Positions 8,370-16,212 of a DNA stretch of 27,393 bases are shown piece by piece. A model generated the notes under the pieces. The model had not been told where the DNA came from. It ran no database searches and saw only the letters and a program-made list of their open reading frames with translations. Made by a program: the position numbers and the translations under genes. Position 1 is the stretch's first letter. The number at the start of each line of letters is the position of its first letter. The stretch lies in the IMG/VR virus record IMGVR_UViG_3300017991_004451, positions 1 through 27,393 of that record; one strand, 5' to 3'. This DNA comes from a virus.

Positions 8370-9655
8370 CAGCTCTTCCTCCTGGGGCCCCGCGATTGGG
8401 CGTCTGTAGGGACACACCCTCTGGATGCATGATGAGCCCCAGAGACGGACCGTGCCCCATCGTGGACGGCTGCCACGGCCCGCGTCCCTGAGTGGCGCGC
8501 CAGAGGGTCGTACTCCACGGTTGTCCAACTCACGCTGAGATAGGGATCGTTTGTTCCCTCAGCAGGATCGAGCGTTATGTACTGCCTGAGCCCGGGAGGA
8601 GACGGCCAGAAGTCTGCAAACGGCATGGCTTCAAAGTCGGTGTCGCCCTGTTTGTTGATCTTCGTGTCCGGCGCGGGTATGTCGGTTTGGATGTAACGTG
8701 CAGGGGGCATGTCCCATATCCCGGCGTCAAACACCGGTCCCAGGCCCCAATCATCTGTGTCAAGAGCGGCGCCTATCTTATCGTGGCCCCAGGCGACTAG
8801 AACCCTCGGTGTGTATCCGGACCCAACCTTCCCCTTTATGTAGAAGTTGAGCGTCGCACTCGTTACAGTCGCATCCGCACCAATCGCTGAAGTATCGAAG
8901 CCTCCGGGATAGCCCCTGGTAATCTGACTCGATCCGACATTGTTGTATCCTAGCGTGATCCAGGTCCTATTATTGTATGCGGTGTAGAAAGGAAGCGGGA
9001 ATGCCTGCACCTCGACGATGTAGCCATCTTGCGCCGCGCTTGACACGTAGAATGACTGGGTGGGGTCTATCCGTACCTTCGTCCTCGGCTTTACCTCAAC
9101 GAGCAACGCTCCGTTCTTAATGCCGTATTTGAGCCCTGAGTAATAGAGATCATCGACGGAGAAGTAGACGAGATCATCGAACCGAAAACCCAAGAGTTGA
9201 TTTGGAAGCTCCAATTCCGGCCCCGGATAATGCGCGTCCATGACAGGCAGCGGGCCTCGAACGGCGACGACATTCACGCTACCTTCCATCCGCCACCCAA
9301 AAGCCGTCATCATCGGCAGCGTGATCATCTCCACTCCAAACTTGCAGGAGTGGCGGCCAAGCTCGAACGTAGGCGTAGCCCTCAGACTCTTCCACAGCTC
9401 AGGTGTGACGTCTCTTTGTATCCCCCCTATTACCGCAACGGGTATCAACCTCAGCCATTGTGAACCCACCTTGAAACCCAGCTCCCCATTCTTGTGATAC
9501 GGCTCAGCCCGATCCCGGAAGTGCTTCCACGCGTTGCCAACGCGATCCCACACTTTTCTCAAGTGGAACTCGCCCTGGGCTATGCCTTCGCGGATCTCTA
9601 TCCTGCTTTTCTCGGTAAAATGCTCGCCGGAAGATGGCGTTATTCTGTCGTGCAT
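8369..9655 (-). CDS. Putative receptor-binding or fibre-like virion protein
   Basis: This 428-residue protein has no confidently recognised catalytic motif. Residues about 1-50 are helical and charged, and about 60-220 are mixed beta. About 225-385 contain a jelly-roll-like stretch, with GGFDTSAIGADATVTSATLNFYI resembling the '...FDTSSI...ITSATLxLY' motif of carbohydrate-binding/adhesive beta-sandwich domains. This suggests a host-recognition role. It lies between the portal gene (14 bases upstream) and the small Ig-like gene. The last 45 residues or so (after VEYDPL) are rich in Arg, Ala, Ser and His and look unlike the rest, possibly a recent extension or a frameshifted tail. The start ATG at 9655 has GAGG upstream. 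Confidence 0.6.
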   Translation of the reverse strand: MHDRITPSSGEHFTEKSRIEIREGIAQGEFHLRKVWDRVGNAWKHFRDRAEPYHKNGELGFKVGSQWLRLIPVAVIGGIQRDVTPELWKSLRATPTFELGRHSCKFGVEMITLPMMTAFGWRMEGSVNVVAVRGPLPVMDAHYPGPELELPNQLLGFRFDDLVYFSVDDLYYSGLKYGIKNGALLVEVKPRTKVRIDPTQSFYVSSAAQDGYIVEVQAFPLPFYTAYNNRTWITLGYNNVGSSQITRGYPGGFDTSAIGADATVTSATLNFYIKGKVGSGYTPRVLVAWGHDKIGAALDTDDWGLGPVFDAGIWDMPPARYIQTDIPAPDTKINKQGDTDFEAMPFADFWPSPPGLRQYITLDPAEGTNDPYLSVSWTTVEYDPLARHSGTRAVAAVHDGARSVSGAHHASRGCVPTDAQSRGPRRKS

Positions 9656-9668
9656 CTCACGTCCTCAG

Positions 9669-11249
9669 TCAGCGGCTTAACACAGGGAGCCGCCCCCGCG
9701 TCGCTCCCACCGCAACAGCGGCCTTGTTACCGTTTCCGTTCTCACCGGTGTCTTCCTCACCCGACTCTTCGCCGTCTTCCTCCTCCGGTTCCTCGCCCTC
9801 CTCGTCTTCCGGTTTCGTTTGAGTGGATGCGGTTTTCGCCGAGATCGAGATGCCATACTCTTCCGCCAGCTCTCGCTCACGCGCGAGCTCGGCGAAGACG
9901 TCCTCTAGGTCCTCACCCTTTTCAGCAAGGAATCCGGTGCGTGTGCCGAGACCGTTCTGTATCGAAATCACAGCGGCTTGGGCCTCTTTCTGCGGGTCGA
10001 TCCACTGCCAGCCGCGCGGCCGATGCCGGACGGCCATGTAACGGGAGGGATCGCGCGAGGCTAGCTTGAGAGCACCGGTAAGAAGTGCCATACCGAGCCA
10101 GGCGGAGTAGACCGGGCGGCGCCACATGTCGATGAAGTCGTGCTGTATCGAGCGCCAATCGTCGCGTTCGACCAGGGAGAAGCTGCGCATCGTGGAGTAG
10201 CTCACCCCTTCGGCGTCGTTGGCCAGCACGTTATAGAAGACGCTGAACCCCGAGGCGATTTTGCGCAGCATCTGCTTGATGAAGGCCGGGAACTGTCCAG
10301 TCGGATGTTCGGGCTCCCACGTCTTGAACTCATAGCCGTCCGGCACTATGTCGAACGTCCCCGGGTTGGCCTCCATCGTGGCGGGCGTCGTTTCGCCTGC
10401 CAGATCCCCCGCTACGGAGTCGGCCCTTTTCTCGAAGAGGCCCATCTTGGACGCACCGATCCGCGCGGCGACCGCCTCGCTCTCCTCGTAGGCGTTGAGC
10501 ATATGTGCCGGGACCATGACCGAGTGTACCCAGGTCACACCGCGCGTCTGGTTCACACGCTCGGGATCGTAGAGGTGTAGCATCTCGCCTGCGGGGACGA
10601 AATAGCGCTCACGCATGAGGTCAACGCCCGCGGCGTTCCACACCCAGTAGCCGACCGGCCGCGAGAGGGCATCTATCTCGACTCCCATCCGGATCTCGTT
10701 ATCAGCACCGCGGCGTGGCCGATTGAATGTCTCGTCGATCAAGTCTGCGTCGATGGGCTGAAGTGCTAGGCCGTAGCGGTTCCCCTCGAATCCTCTCCAC
10801 ACGCGCACGAACGCCTCGCCGTCGCACGCCATGGTCTTGAGTATCAGCTTCTCGAAGCGGCGCAGCGTGAGCTTCCCGTCCACCGTGACGGGCGAGCTCG
10901 CCCAGTCGTTCCATGCGGCCTCAATGGCGGCGTTGATTTCGGCGTCGGTTTCCCCGCCGTTTTTCACCTGGGCCTGAAGCTTGATGCCCATGGGCCCGAT
11001 GACGTTGTTCACGAGGAGACGGAAGTAGCGTTTGACGTAGGAGTTGTTGCGCCCGAGCTCGCGTGCCCGTGCGCGCAGTAGACGGATGTCGCCGCGGATC
11101 TCCTCATCCGCCGAGCGGGCCTGTGCAATCCAATCGAGTAGGAGCCGGTGCATACCCGCCCCGTCGAAGACGCTCCTTTGGCCCGTGATCTCACGCCACG
11201 CCAGGCGGAATGCACGGCCCAGGCGCTTATGCAAAGGCCGCCGCTTCAT
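9669..11249 (-). CDS. Phage portal protein, lambda family
   Basis: This 526-residue protein matches the lambda gpB-type portal family. It has NNSYVKRYFRLLVNNVIGP and GIKLQAQV near residues 70-95, LQPIDADLID, and the wing/stem region with FDIVPDGYEF. The clip/crown part includes DPQKEAQA and IQNGLGT. It would form the dodecameric ring at the capsid vertex through which DNA enters and to which the tail attaches. Residues about 475-505 form a striking acidic tail (PEDEEGEEPEEEDGEESGEE), followed by a basic end. The start ATG overlaps the upstream adaptor-like gene (ATGA). In lambda-like phages the terminase gene lies just upstream and the capsid downstream. Here no terminase is present and the capsid gene is on the other strand. 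Confidence 0.93.
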   Translation of the reverse strand: MKRRPLHKRLGRAFRLAWREITGQRSVFDGAGMHRLLLDWIAQARSADEEIRGDIRLLRARARELGRNNSYVKRYFRLLVNNVIGPMGIKLQAQVKNGGETDAEINAAIEAAWNDWASSPVTVDGKLTLRRFEKLILKTMACDGEAFVRVWRGFEGNRYGLALQPIDADLIDETFNRPRRGADNEIRMGVEIDALSRPVGYWVWNAAGVDLMRERYFVPAGEMLHLYDPERVNQTRGVTWVHSVMVPAHMLNAYEESEAVAARIGASKMGLFEKRADSVAGDLAGETTPATMEANPGTFDIVPDGYEFKTWEPEHPTGQFPAFIKQMLRKIASGFSVFYNVLANDAEGVSYSTMRSFSLVERDDWRSIQHDFIDMWRRPVYSAWLGMALLTGALKLASRDPSRYMAVRHRPRGWQWIDPQKEAQAAVISIQNGLGTRTGFLAEKGEDLEDVFAELARERELAEEYGISISAKTASTQTKPEDEEGEEPEEEDGEESGEEDTGENGNGNKAAVAVGATRGRLPVLSR

Positions 11250-11803
11250 CGTTCAAACCCCGGGCCGGTGAAGGAGACGAGGACCGACCGCGTGACGAAA
11301 TCAGGATTTTTGAGACGTGCCAGGCGCGACTCGAGGGTGCTCAGGAGATCGACCGCCTCCTTGACCGGTATCCTCGAGACAGCGCGCCCTGCGATCTGAT
11401 AGGACTCCATCCCAGCGGGGAGCCGACCCTCGATGTGCGCTTTGAGCGCGGCGATCGCGCGCTCAACCCATTCCTGTTCACTCCCTTCGGTGGCCTCGGC
11501 CAAGTTGGGAAGGACGGTGAGGACCCCCGAGGCGACCTCGTAGACTTCACCGTCCGGGTTTGAGACGCGCTCCACCCACTTGTATAGCCCTGCTGTGAAC
11601 GCGGCCTCGGTGTCGGTCGCATCGATCGTCACGACGAAGTCGTCGCCGTCCGCAACGGCTGTCTTAGCAAGAACGCTTGCGCCGGCCAGATGGAGTTTCA
11701 ATGTCCACCCAGAGCTTGCCGGGTAGTCGCTGAACCGCTTGCGGTAGCAGACGGTCGTGCCCGCGGCGAATGATTCGGGAAGTGCTGAAAGCTCTTGTGC
11801 CAT
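11246..11803 (-). CDS. Ig-like plus gpW-like head-tail adaptor fusion protein
   Basis: This 185-residue protein appears to have two parts. Residues about 1-105 form an Ig/BppU-like beta module: LPESFAAGTTVCYRKRFSDY, GWTLKLHL, AGLYKWVERV and SGVLTVLPN. Residues about 115-175 are helical with a short beta hairpin: AIAALKAHIEGRL, ESYQIAGRAVSRIPVKEAVDLL, STLESRLARL. The second part resembles the gpW head-completion layout, and lambda W lies directly before portal gene B, as here. The gpW assignment is by pattern and position, not certain. ATG at 11803 is preferred over the upstream TTG at 11839, which lies inside the divergent palindrome. It is the first gene of the leftward arm. Confidence 0.6.
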   Translation of the reverse strand: MAQELSALPESFAAGTTVCYRKRFSDYPASSGWTLKLHLAGASVLAKTAVADGDDFVVTIDATDTEAAFTAGLYKWVERVSNPDGEVYEVASGVLTVLPNLAEATEGSEQEWVERAIAALKAHIEGRLPAGMESYQIAGRAVSRIPVKEAVDLLSTLESRLARLKNPDFVTRSVLVSFTGPGFER

Positions 11804-11832
11804 AGTGCCACGTTGCCACCCCGCGATTTGGC

Positions 11833-11863
11833 CGACCAATCTAAATTAGATTTAGATTGGTCG
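11833..11863. promoter_or_regulatory. Perfect 13-bp inverted repeat in the divergent control region (candidate operator)
   Basis: The left arm CGACCAATCTAAA (11833-11845) and right arm TTTAGATTTGGTCG-like partner are best given exactly as TTTAGATTGGTCG (11851-11863). They are perfect reverse complements around the 5-base centre TTAGA. It is AT-rich inside GC-rich surroundings and lies midway between the leftward adaptor start (11803) and the rightward capsid start (11894). A second short inverted repeat, CGCGTTTTCGCG, follows at 11862-11873. Such symmetry fits a dimeric repressor or activator site controlling both arms. The minus strand also carries TCTAAT, a 5-of-6 match to a -10 box, inside the palindrome. 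Confidence 0.65.
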
Positions 11864-11893
11864 CGTTTTCGCGGATGCGTCACAACTGGTGTC

Positions 11894-13918
11894 ATGAGCA
11901 CGACAGCAGCGCTACGCGTGAAGACGCGCACCGTCAAGGTGCCGCGGATACAGTACCGGAACTTCGAGGTCGAAGTCGAAGCACGTGCGGACGGTGCCGA
12001 GGGAGAGGTGAGGCTCTATCCCCTTTCCTTCTCGAGCGAGGCCCCGGTGCGGCGCTTCTCCTGGGACACCTGGGAAGACTACGACGAGATCCTCTCCCAC
12101 ACCCCCGGCGATGTCGACCTGTCCCGCGCCAAAGACGGCCTGCCTCTCATCAAGTCGCATCAACGTCTTCTGCACTTCGGGTCGGTGAACGACGTCTCGC
12201 TTGACGAGAAGCGCAAGCGCCTTCGAGGCGTTGCGAACTTCTCGTCGATCCCGCTGGGACAGGAGCAGGAAACGATGCTGCGCGAGGGGCACACAAAGAC
12301 GGTCTCTGTCGGCTACCAAGTGCTCTCGATGGACATGATCTCCAAGGACAAGAAGACGGGCATCGCTACGTATCGCTGCCGCTGGATGCCCTACGAGGTG
12401 TCAACAGAACCCATTCCCGCCGATTTCAAGGTCGGCTTCGGCCGCACGCGTGCGGAAGCCCGCGCGGGAACCACGGACATAGATCTTGTCGAGTTCACGA
12501 TAGAAGAACCCGCGATGGAAGGAGAACGAGCCATGAGTGTCGAACCAGAAACCCCGCTCACCAAGGGCACTGATACCCCCGCGCTGCCAGAAGCGGTTGA
12601 ACCCAGTGCAGCGGCAGCACCGCCCGCAGCCGCTTCGCCGGCATCTGCACAAGTTGAAGTCACTGACCGCGGCGCCGAGGCGGCCGAGATCATGGAGATG
12701 GCCCAGGCACACGGCATGACCGACAAGGCAGCCGCGTGGATACGTCAGGGGCTCACGCCGGACAAGGTCTCAGGCGAGATCCTCAAAGCCGTGCGGACCC
12801 ACGGCCAGGGGCAACCCTCCGCCGAGTCGCTCGCCGCGATGCCGGCCAAGGACCGCAAGCGCTACTCCGTCCACCGCGCGATTCGGATGCAGGCTGAGAT
12901 CATGGACGGCAAGCGCAGCAGCTACGACGGACTTGAGGCCGAGGTGCACGAGGAGCTGGCCAAGCACCGCACCGGCGCAGACCACGGTGGGATACTTGTC
13001 CCCTGGCGCTTGCGCGATCAAGACGCGGGCCAAGAATGCGTGCTCGGCACGACCCAGCCCACGGGAGGCGCAACGCTCGTCGGCCAGCAGGTCATGCCTG
13101 ACATGATCGATCTACTGCGCAACCGCGCGCTTGTGCTCATCGCCGGCGCGCGGCTCTACCCTGGCCTCCAGGGCGTCGTCTACTTCAACAAGAAGACGGG
13201 TGCACCGAGCGTGACCTGGATGGAAGAGAACCCTGCCGCCGACGCGCCGCAGTCCGAGCCCGCTTACGGCTACGTGTCGCTCTCACCCAAAACCTTGATC
13301 GGCCAAGTCCAGATCCCACGGCAGTTGCTCGTTATGTCATCGATCGACGTAGAGGCGGATGTTCGAAACGACCTCGCGATCGGCCACGGCCTAGCGCTCG
13401 ATCTTGGCGCGTTGCACGGCAAGGGCACGGACAAGCAGCCGGTCGGCATCTACTCGGCGGCCGATGTGCAGTCGCACCCCGTGGGCGGTGTGCCAGACCT
13501 CGAGGACATCACAACGATGCCCGCACTGGTCGCGGATAAGAACGCCGACTTGGGCTCGCTCTCCTGGATGACTACCCCGCTCATGGCCGGAGTCCTCAAG
13601 CGCACACCGCTTGTCTCCGGCTACCCGGTCTTCCTGTGGGTGGGCACCTATCGCGACGGCGAGCTCGGGGGCTACCCGGGGCGCACCACGAACCAGATCT
13701 CGAAGACCCTGGGCGCAGGCAGCAACGAACACGGCCTCATCTTCGGCAACTGGAACGATCTGCTGGTCGGCATGTGGGGCAACGACTTTGAGATCGTGGT
13801 CGACGTGGTCACAAAGGCCGCACGTGGCCAGATCCTGATCACGAGCTATTCGATGGGCGACACGGTCGTGCGCCGTGGCGAGTCGTTCGTCAAGGGCACG
13901 GGCGCCACGCTGTCGTAA
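11894..13918 (+). CDS. Prohead protease-major capsid protein fusion (HK97 type)
   Basis: This 674-residue protein joins two proteins that are often separate. Residues about 1-210 match the S78 prohead protease. H89 in LIKSHQ and S138 in KTVSVGY are the expected catalytic pair, followed by YEVSTEPIPADF and VGFGR. Residues about 214-330 form an Ala/Pro-rich and then helical linker, a likely scaffold or delta domain. Residues about 340-674 match an HK97-fold major capsid protein: GATLVGQQVMPDMIDLLRNRA, SWMEENPAADAP-like text as WMEENPAADAPQSEP, PKTLIGQVQIPRQLLVMSS and TDKQPVGIY. ATG at 11894 is chosen because residues upstream of it run through the operator. Its own ribosome-binding site is weak, whereas an internal start at 12533 is strong. 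Confidence 0.9.
   Translation: MSTTAALRVKTRTVKVPRIQYRNFEVEVEARADGAEGEVRLYPLSFSSEAPVRRFSWDTWEDYDEILSHTPGDVDLSRAKDGLPLIKSHQRLLHFGSVNDVSLDEKRKRLRGVANFSSIPLGQEQETMLREGHTKTVSVGYQVLSMDMISKDKKTGIATYRCRWMPYEVSTEPIPADFKVGFGRTRAEARAGTTDIDLVEFTIEEPAMEGERAMSVEPETPLTKGTDTPALPEAVEPSAAAAPPAAASPASAQVEVTDRGAEAAEIMEMAQAHGMTDKAAAWIRQGLTPDKVSGEILKAVRTHGQGQPSAESLAAMPAKDRKRYSVHRAIRMQAEIMDGKRSSYDGLEAEVHEELAKHRTGADHGGILVPWRLRDQDAGQECVLGTTQPTGGATLVGQQVMPDMIDLLRNRALVLIAGARLYPGLQGVVYFNKKTGAPSVTWMEENPAADAPQSEPAYGYVSLSPKTLIGQVQIPRQLLVMSSIDVEADVRNDLAIGHGLALDLGALHGKGTDKQPVGIYSAADVQSHPVGGVPDLEDITTMPALVADKNADLGSLSWMTTPLMAGVLKRTPLVSGYPVFLWVGTYRDGELGGYPGRTTNQISKTLGAGSNEHGLIFGNWNDLLVGMWGNDFEIVVDVVTKAARGQILITSYSMGDTVVRRGESFVKGTGATLS
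12519..12535 (+). promoter_or_regulatory. Internal ribosome-binding site and in-frame start in the protease-capsid gene
   Basis: AAGGAG (12519-12524) lies 8 bases before an in-frame ATG (12533-12535). This is exactly between the protease domain and the Ala/Pro-rich linker, at residue 214 of the full product. Initiation here would give a 461-residue scaffold-plus-capsid protein lacking the protease. The spacing is ideal and much better than at the upstream start. Use of the site is inferred. Confidence 0.6.
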
Positions 13919-13936
13919 GCCGGAGGGATGGATCGC

Positions 13937-14269
13937 ATGGCGGATAAAGAGAAGCTGACGATCGAGATCACGACGGGCCACTGCCTGGGCGGCGAAGGCA
14001 ACGACGTCTATCCGGGCCAGGTCCTCGTTGCACCTAAGGATCTCTCGATCGCCGACGCACGGAAGAAGGTCCGAATGGGGTACGCGCGCGTCATCCCGAA
14101 CGCGCCGGAGCCCGAACCAGATAAGAAAACGTCAGGCACCACAGTCGTCACTCACCAGGATCCGGCGCTTGAAAGCCGCGATCCTGAAACCGAAGCGCCC
14201 GACGCGGTATCACCGCACACGAACCCACGTAGAGACCGGCGTACTGCCGGCCCGAGGAGAGGCAAATGA
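13937..14269 (+). CDS. Small head-associated protein of unknown function
   Basis: This 110-residue protein has a compact N-terminal part (residues about 1-60) with TGHCLGGEGNDVYPGQVL and ARKKVRMGYARVIP. A Pro/charged-rich, probably disordered tail follows. Similar small proteins commonly follow the capsid gene in siphovirus head modules, but no biochemical role is known to me. ATG at 13937 is chosen because GGAGGG (13922-13927) is 9 bases upstream; an ATG at 13928 would touch that site. It starts 18 bases after the capsid stop codon and overlaps the next gene by four bases. Confidence 0.7.
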   Translation: MADKEKLTIEITTGHCLGGEGNDVYPGQVLVAPKDLSIADARKKVRMGYARVIPNAPEPEPDKKTSGTTVVTHQDPALESRDPETEAPDAVSPHTNPRRDRRTAGPRRGK

Positions 14270-14649
14270 ACCTGCTAAATGCACTATCACAGGCCTATGT
14301 GCTGAGCCTTGCTGAAGCCGATGAACGCACGACTACCTTGACCGGCACGGGAATAGACGTCCTCGATTACGAGGGCGTCTGCCTCGCAATTCTGAATTCC
14401 GGGGCGGCATCCGCTGGCACGACCCCAACGCTGAACGTCAAGCTCCAGCACTCCGATGACGACTCGACTTACGCGGACGTCACAGATGGTGCCTTCACCG
14501 AGGTGACCGATGCCGCCGCGGTAGTCGAAGCGCTCAAGTTCAACGTGTCAGACCTCAAGCGGTATCTCCGCGTCATCGGGACTATCGCGGGTAGCGGCGC
14601 GACCTTCGACTTCGGCGTGGAGTTCGTGGGGATCAAGAAGGCGAGCTAA
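14266..14649 (+). CDS. Putative beta-sandwich head decoration or completion protein
   Basis: This 127-residue protein is predicted to be mainly beta, with TLNVKLQHSDDDSTYADVTDG, LKFNVSDLKRYLRVIG and FDFGVEFVGIKK. This LQHSDD...KRYLRV pattern is common in small structural proteins encoded between capsid and head-closure genes of siphoviruses. A capsid decoration or accessory role is likely but not proved. ATG overlaps the previous stop codon (ATGA) and the stop codon lies 3 bases before the next gene. Confidence 0.65.
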   Translation: MNLLNALSQAYVLSLAEADERTTTLTGTGIDVLDYEGVCLAILNSGAASAGTTPTLNVKLQHSDDDSTYADVTDGAFTEVTDAAAVVEALKFNVSDLKRYLRVIGTIAGSGATFDFGVEFVGIKKAS

Positions 14650-14652
14650 GCG

Positions 14653-14961
14653 ATGTCCTTTCTCGGCGAGTCCGACATCGCGGCGATGCTGGCCGATTTG
14701 TCAGCCGCTGAGGGGGCCGTCGACGTGACGATCGGCGACACCACCGTGACCGGCCTCCTCGACCAGGAGGCCGTTGAGCTTCTAGGCGGCGAGATGCCAG
14801 GCGTCATTGCGGCGGACGAGATGGTGCACATCCGCACGGGCACGCTGCCCGGGCTCGTATCGGGAGTGGCGATCACAGTGGGCGGGACCAGCTACAAGGT
14901 TCTGAAGATCATGCCCTACGGCGATGGCGCGATGACACGGATTGCACTGAGGAAGCCATGA
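14653..14961 (+). CDS. Head-tail joining protein (gpFII-like)
   Basis: This 102-residue protein ends with VAITVGGTSYKVLKIMPYGDGAMTRIALRKP, the beta-rich ending typical of the lambda gpFII-like head-tail joining family. The helical beginning (ESDIAAMLADLSAAEG) also fits. It would bind the connector and provide the platform for the tail. Length and position, between head accessory genes and the tail-terminator gene, agree with the call. It overlaps the next gene by four bases (ATGA). Confidence 0.72.
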   Translation: MSFLGESDIAAMLADLSAAEGAVDVTIGDTTVTGLLDQEAVELLGGEMPGVIAADEMVHIRTGTLPGLVSGVAITVGGTSYKVLKIMPYGDGAMTRIALRKP

Positions 14962-15428
14962 GCACGATCCGCGAACAGATCGTCGCGGCGGCAACCTCCG
15001 CGCTTAACACTGACCGGCCGGCTGAAGTGCCGGAGTTCGTGAGAACTCGGCTCGACTCCCCGGGGCCTGAGCAGCTCCCGGTCAATACGGTCTACCAGGC
15101 TTCAGAAACCGTAGCGCCCATGCACGACAGCAAAGAAGGCCGTTCAAGCCGCGGCCCGATCGTGAGGCGAACACTTGTACTGAAGATCGAGTGCATAACG
15201 AAAGCAGACGGCGCTACTGAGCCGGACAAGGCAGCCGATCCGACGATCGCCTGGGCGACAAAGACACTCGCTGCGGCTGGGAGATTCAATGACCTGGCAA
15301 ATAACCCGGCCGACGAAACGGGAACGCAGTTCGAGTACGAGCAGGGGGAAACCTCCTTCTGCCGGGCGACGATGACGTTTCATATCGAATTCCAATCAAA
15401 GACGGACGACGCCGAACAGTTGACGTAG
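14958..15428 (+). CDS. Tail terminator/tail completion protein (gpU- or gpZ-like)
   Basis: This 156-residue protein starts with a helix (STIREQIVAAATSALN) followed by alternating beta strands (RTLVLKIECITKA, GETSFCRATMTFHIEFQSK). This is the usual pattern of tail-terminator or neck proteins that cap the tail tube. It lies between the joining protein and major tail protein genes, as expected. The particular subfamily (U or Z) is not decided. It starts by four-base overlap with the previous gene and ends 16 bases before the major tail gene. Confidence 0.65.
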   Translation: MSTIREQIVAAATSALNTDRPAEVPEFVRTRLDSPGPEQLPVNTVYQASETVAPMHDSKEGRSSRGPIVRRTLVLKIECITKADGATEPDKAADPTIAWATKTLAAAGRFNDLANNPADETGTQFEYEQGETSFCRATMTFHIEFQSKTDDAEQLT

Positions 15429-15444
15429 GCGTAAGGAGGAAATC

Positions 15445-16212
15445 ATGTCCACTGACGTTGACGGCAGCAAGCTACTGCTCGGCAGGGGGAAGGTCTACTT
15501 TGACCGGTTCGACGGGAATGGCGCCCGTCAAGGTGAGCGCTTCCTCGGTAACTGCTCGGCCCTCGAGGTGACTCCCACCGTAGAGGACATCAAGAAGTAC
15601 TCGAGCGCCGCTGCGGCCGGAGACTTGATCGCCTCCGATATCCTGCGGACAACGCTGGCGCTCCGGGTCGTCGCAGACGAATTCAAGAAAGAGAACCTCG
15701 CGATGGCCCTATTTGGCGACAACGCCACCCTTTCACAGACAGGTGCGTCGGTCACCGACGAGTCGATCCAGAGCGTAAAGCAGGGCTACTACTACCCGAC
15801 GGTTTATCGCCAGATAAGCTCGGTGGTTGTCACAAGCGATCCGGCGGGCACGACCTACGTCGAAGGGACCGACTATAGCGTGGATGCCGTAAGCGGCCGG
15901 ATCTACATCATCCCGGGCGGCGGGATTTCGGATGACGACGATATCCTCGTGGACTACGACTACGCGACGATCGCACTGAATGTCACGCGCGGTATGAATA
16001 CGACCTCGGTTAAAGGTTACCTCCGGTTTGTCGGTGATCCCGCTCGTGGGCCTAAGCTCGAACTGGAGATCTGGCGCGCATCGATCCACGCGGACGGCGC
16101 GATAGGGTTCATTTCCGATGAGTACGCTAACTTCACGATGACCGGTGACATCGAGTCCGATGCCACTAACCACCCGAACGAGCCGCACTACAGGCTGATC
16201 GAGAACACGTAA
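15445..16212 (+). CDS. Major tail tube protein
   Basis: This 255-residue protein begins LLLGRGKVYFDRFD and continues with GERFLGNCSALEVTPTVEDIKKYSS, the usual opening of siphovirus major tail subunits. The rest is beta-rich, with a repeated 'TYVEGTDYSVD...GRIYIIPGG' turn, ending in NFTMTGDIESD. Hexamers of it would stack into the tail tube. It has the strongest ribosome-binding site seen in the right arm: AAGGAGG at 15433-15439, 5 bases before ATG. This suits a high-copy structural protein. The stop codon overlaps the next start (TAATG). Confidence 0.85.
   Translation: MSTDVDGSKLLLGRGKVYFDRFDGNGARQGERFLGNCSALEVTPTVEDIKKYSSAAAAGDLIASDILRTTLALRVVADEFKKENLAMALFGDNATLSQTGASVTDESIQSVKQGYYYPTVYRQISSVVVTSDPAGTTYVEGTDYSVDAVSGRIYIIPGGGISDDDDILVDYDYATIALNVTRGMNTTSVKGYLRFVGDPARGPKLELEIWRASIHADGAIGFISDEYANFTMTGDIESDATNHPNEPHYRLIENT

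Noticed and set aside
7989-8528. 179-residue form of the small Ig-like protein
   Set aside because: The upstream 53 residues are basic, low-quality sequence overlapping the previous gene. The strong AGGAGG and TGATG overlap point to ATG 8369.
13391-13981. Minus-strand open frame antisense to the capsid gene
   Set aside because: Arg/His/Ala-rich shadow over a well-supported capsid domain.
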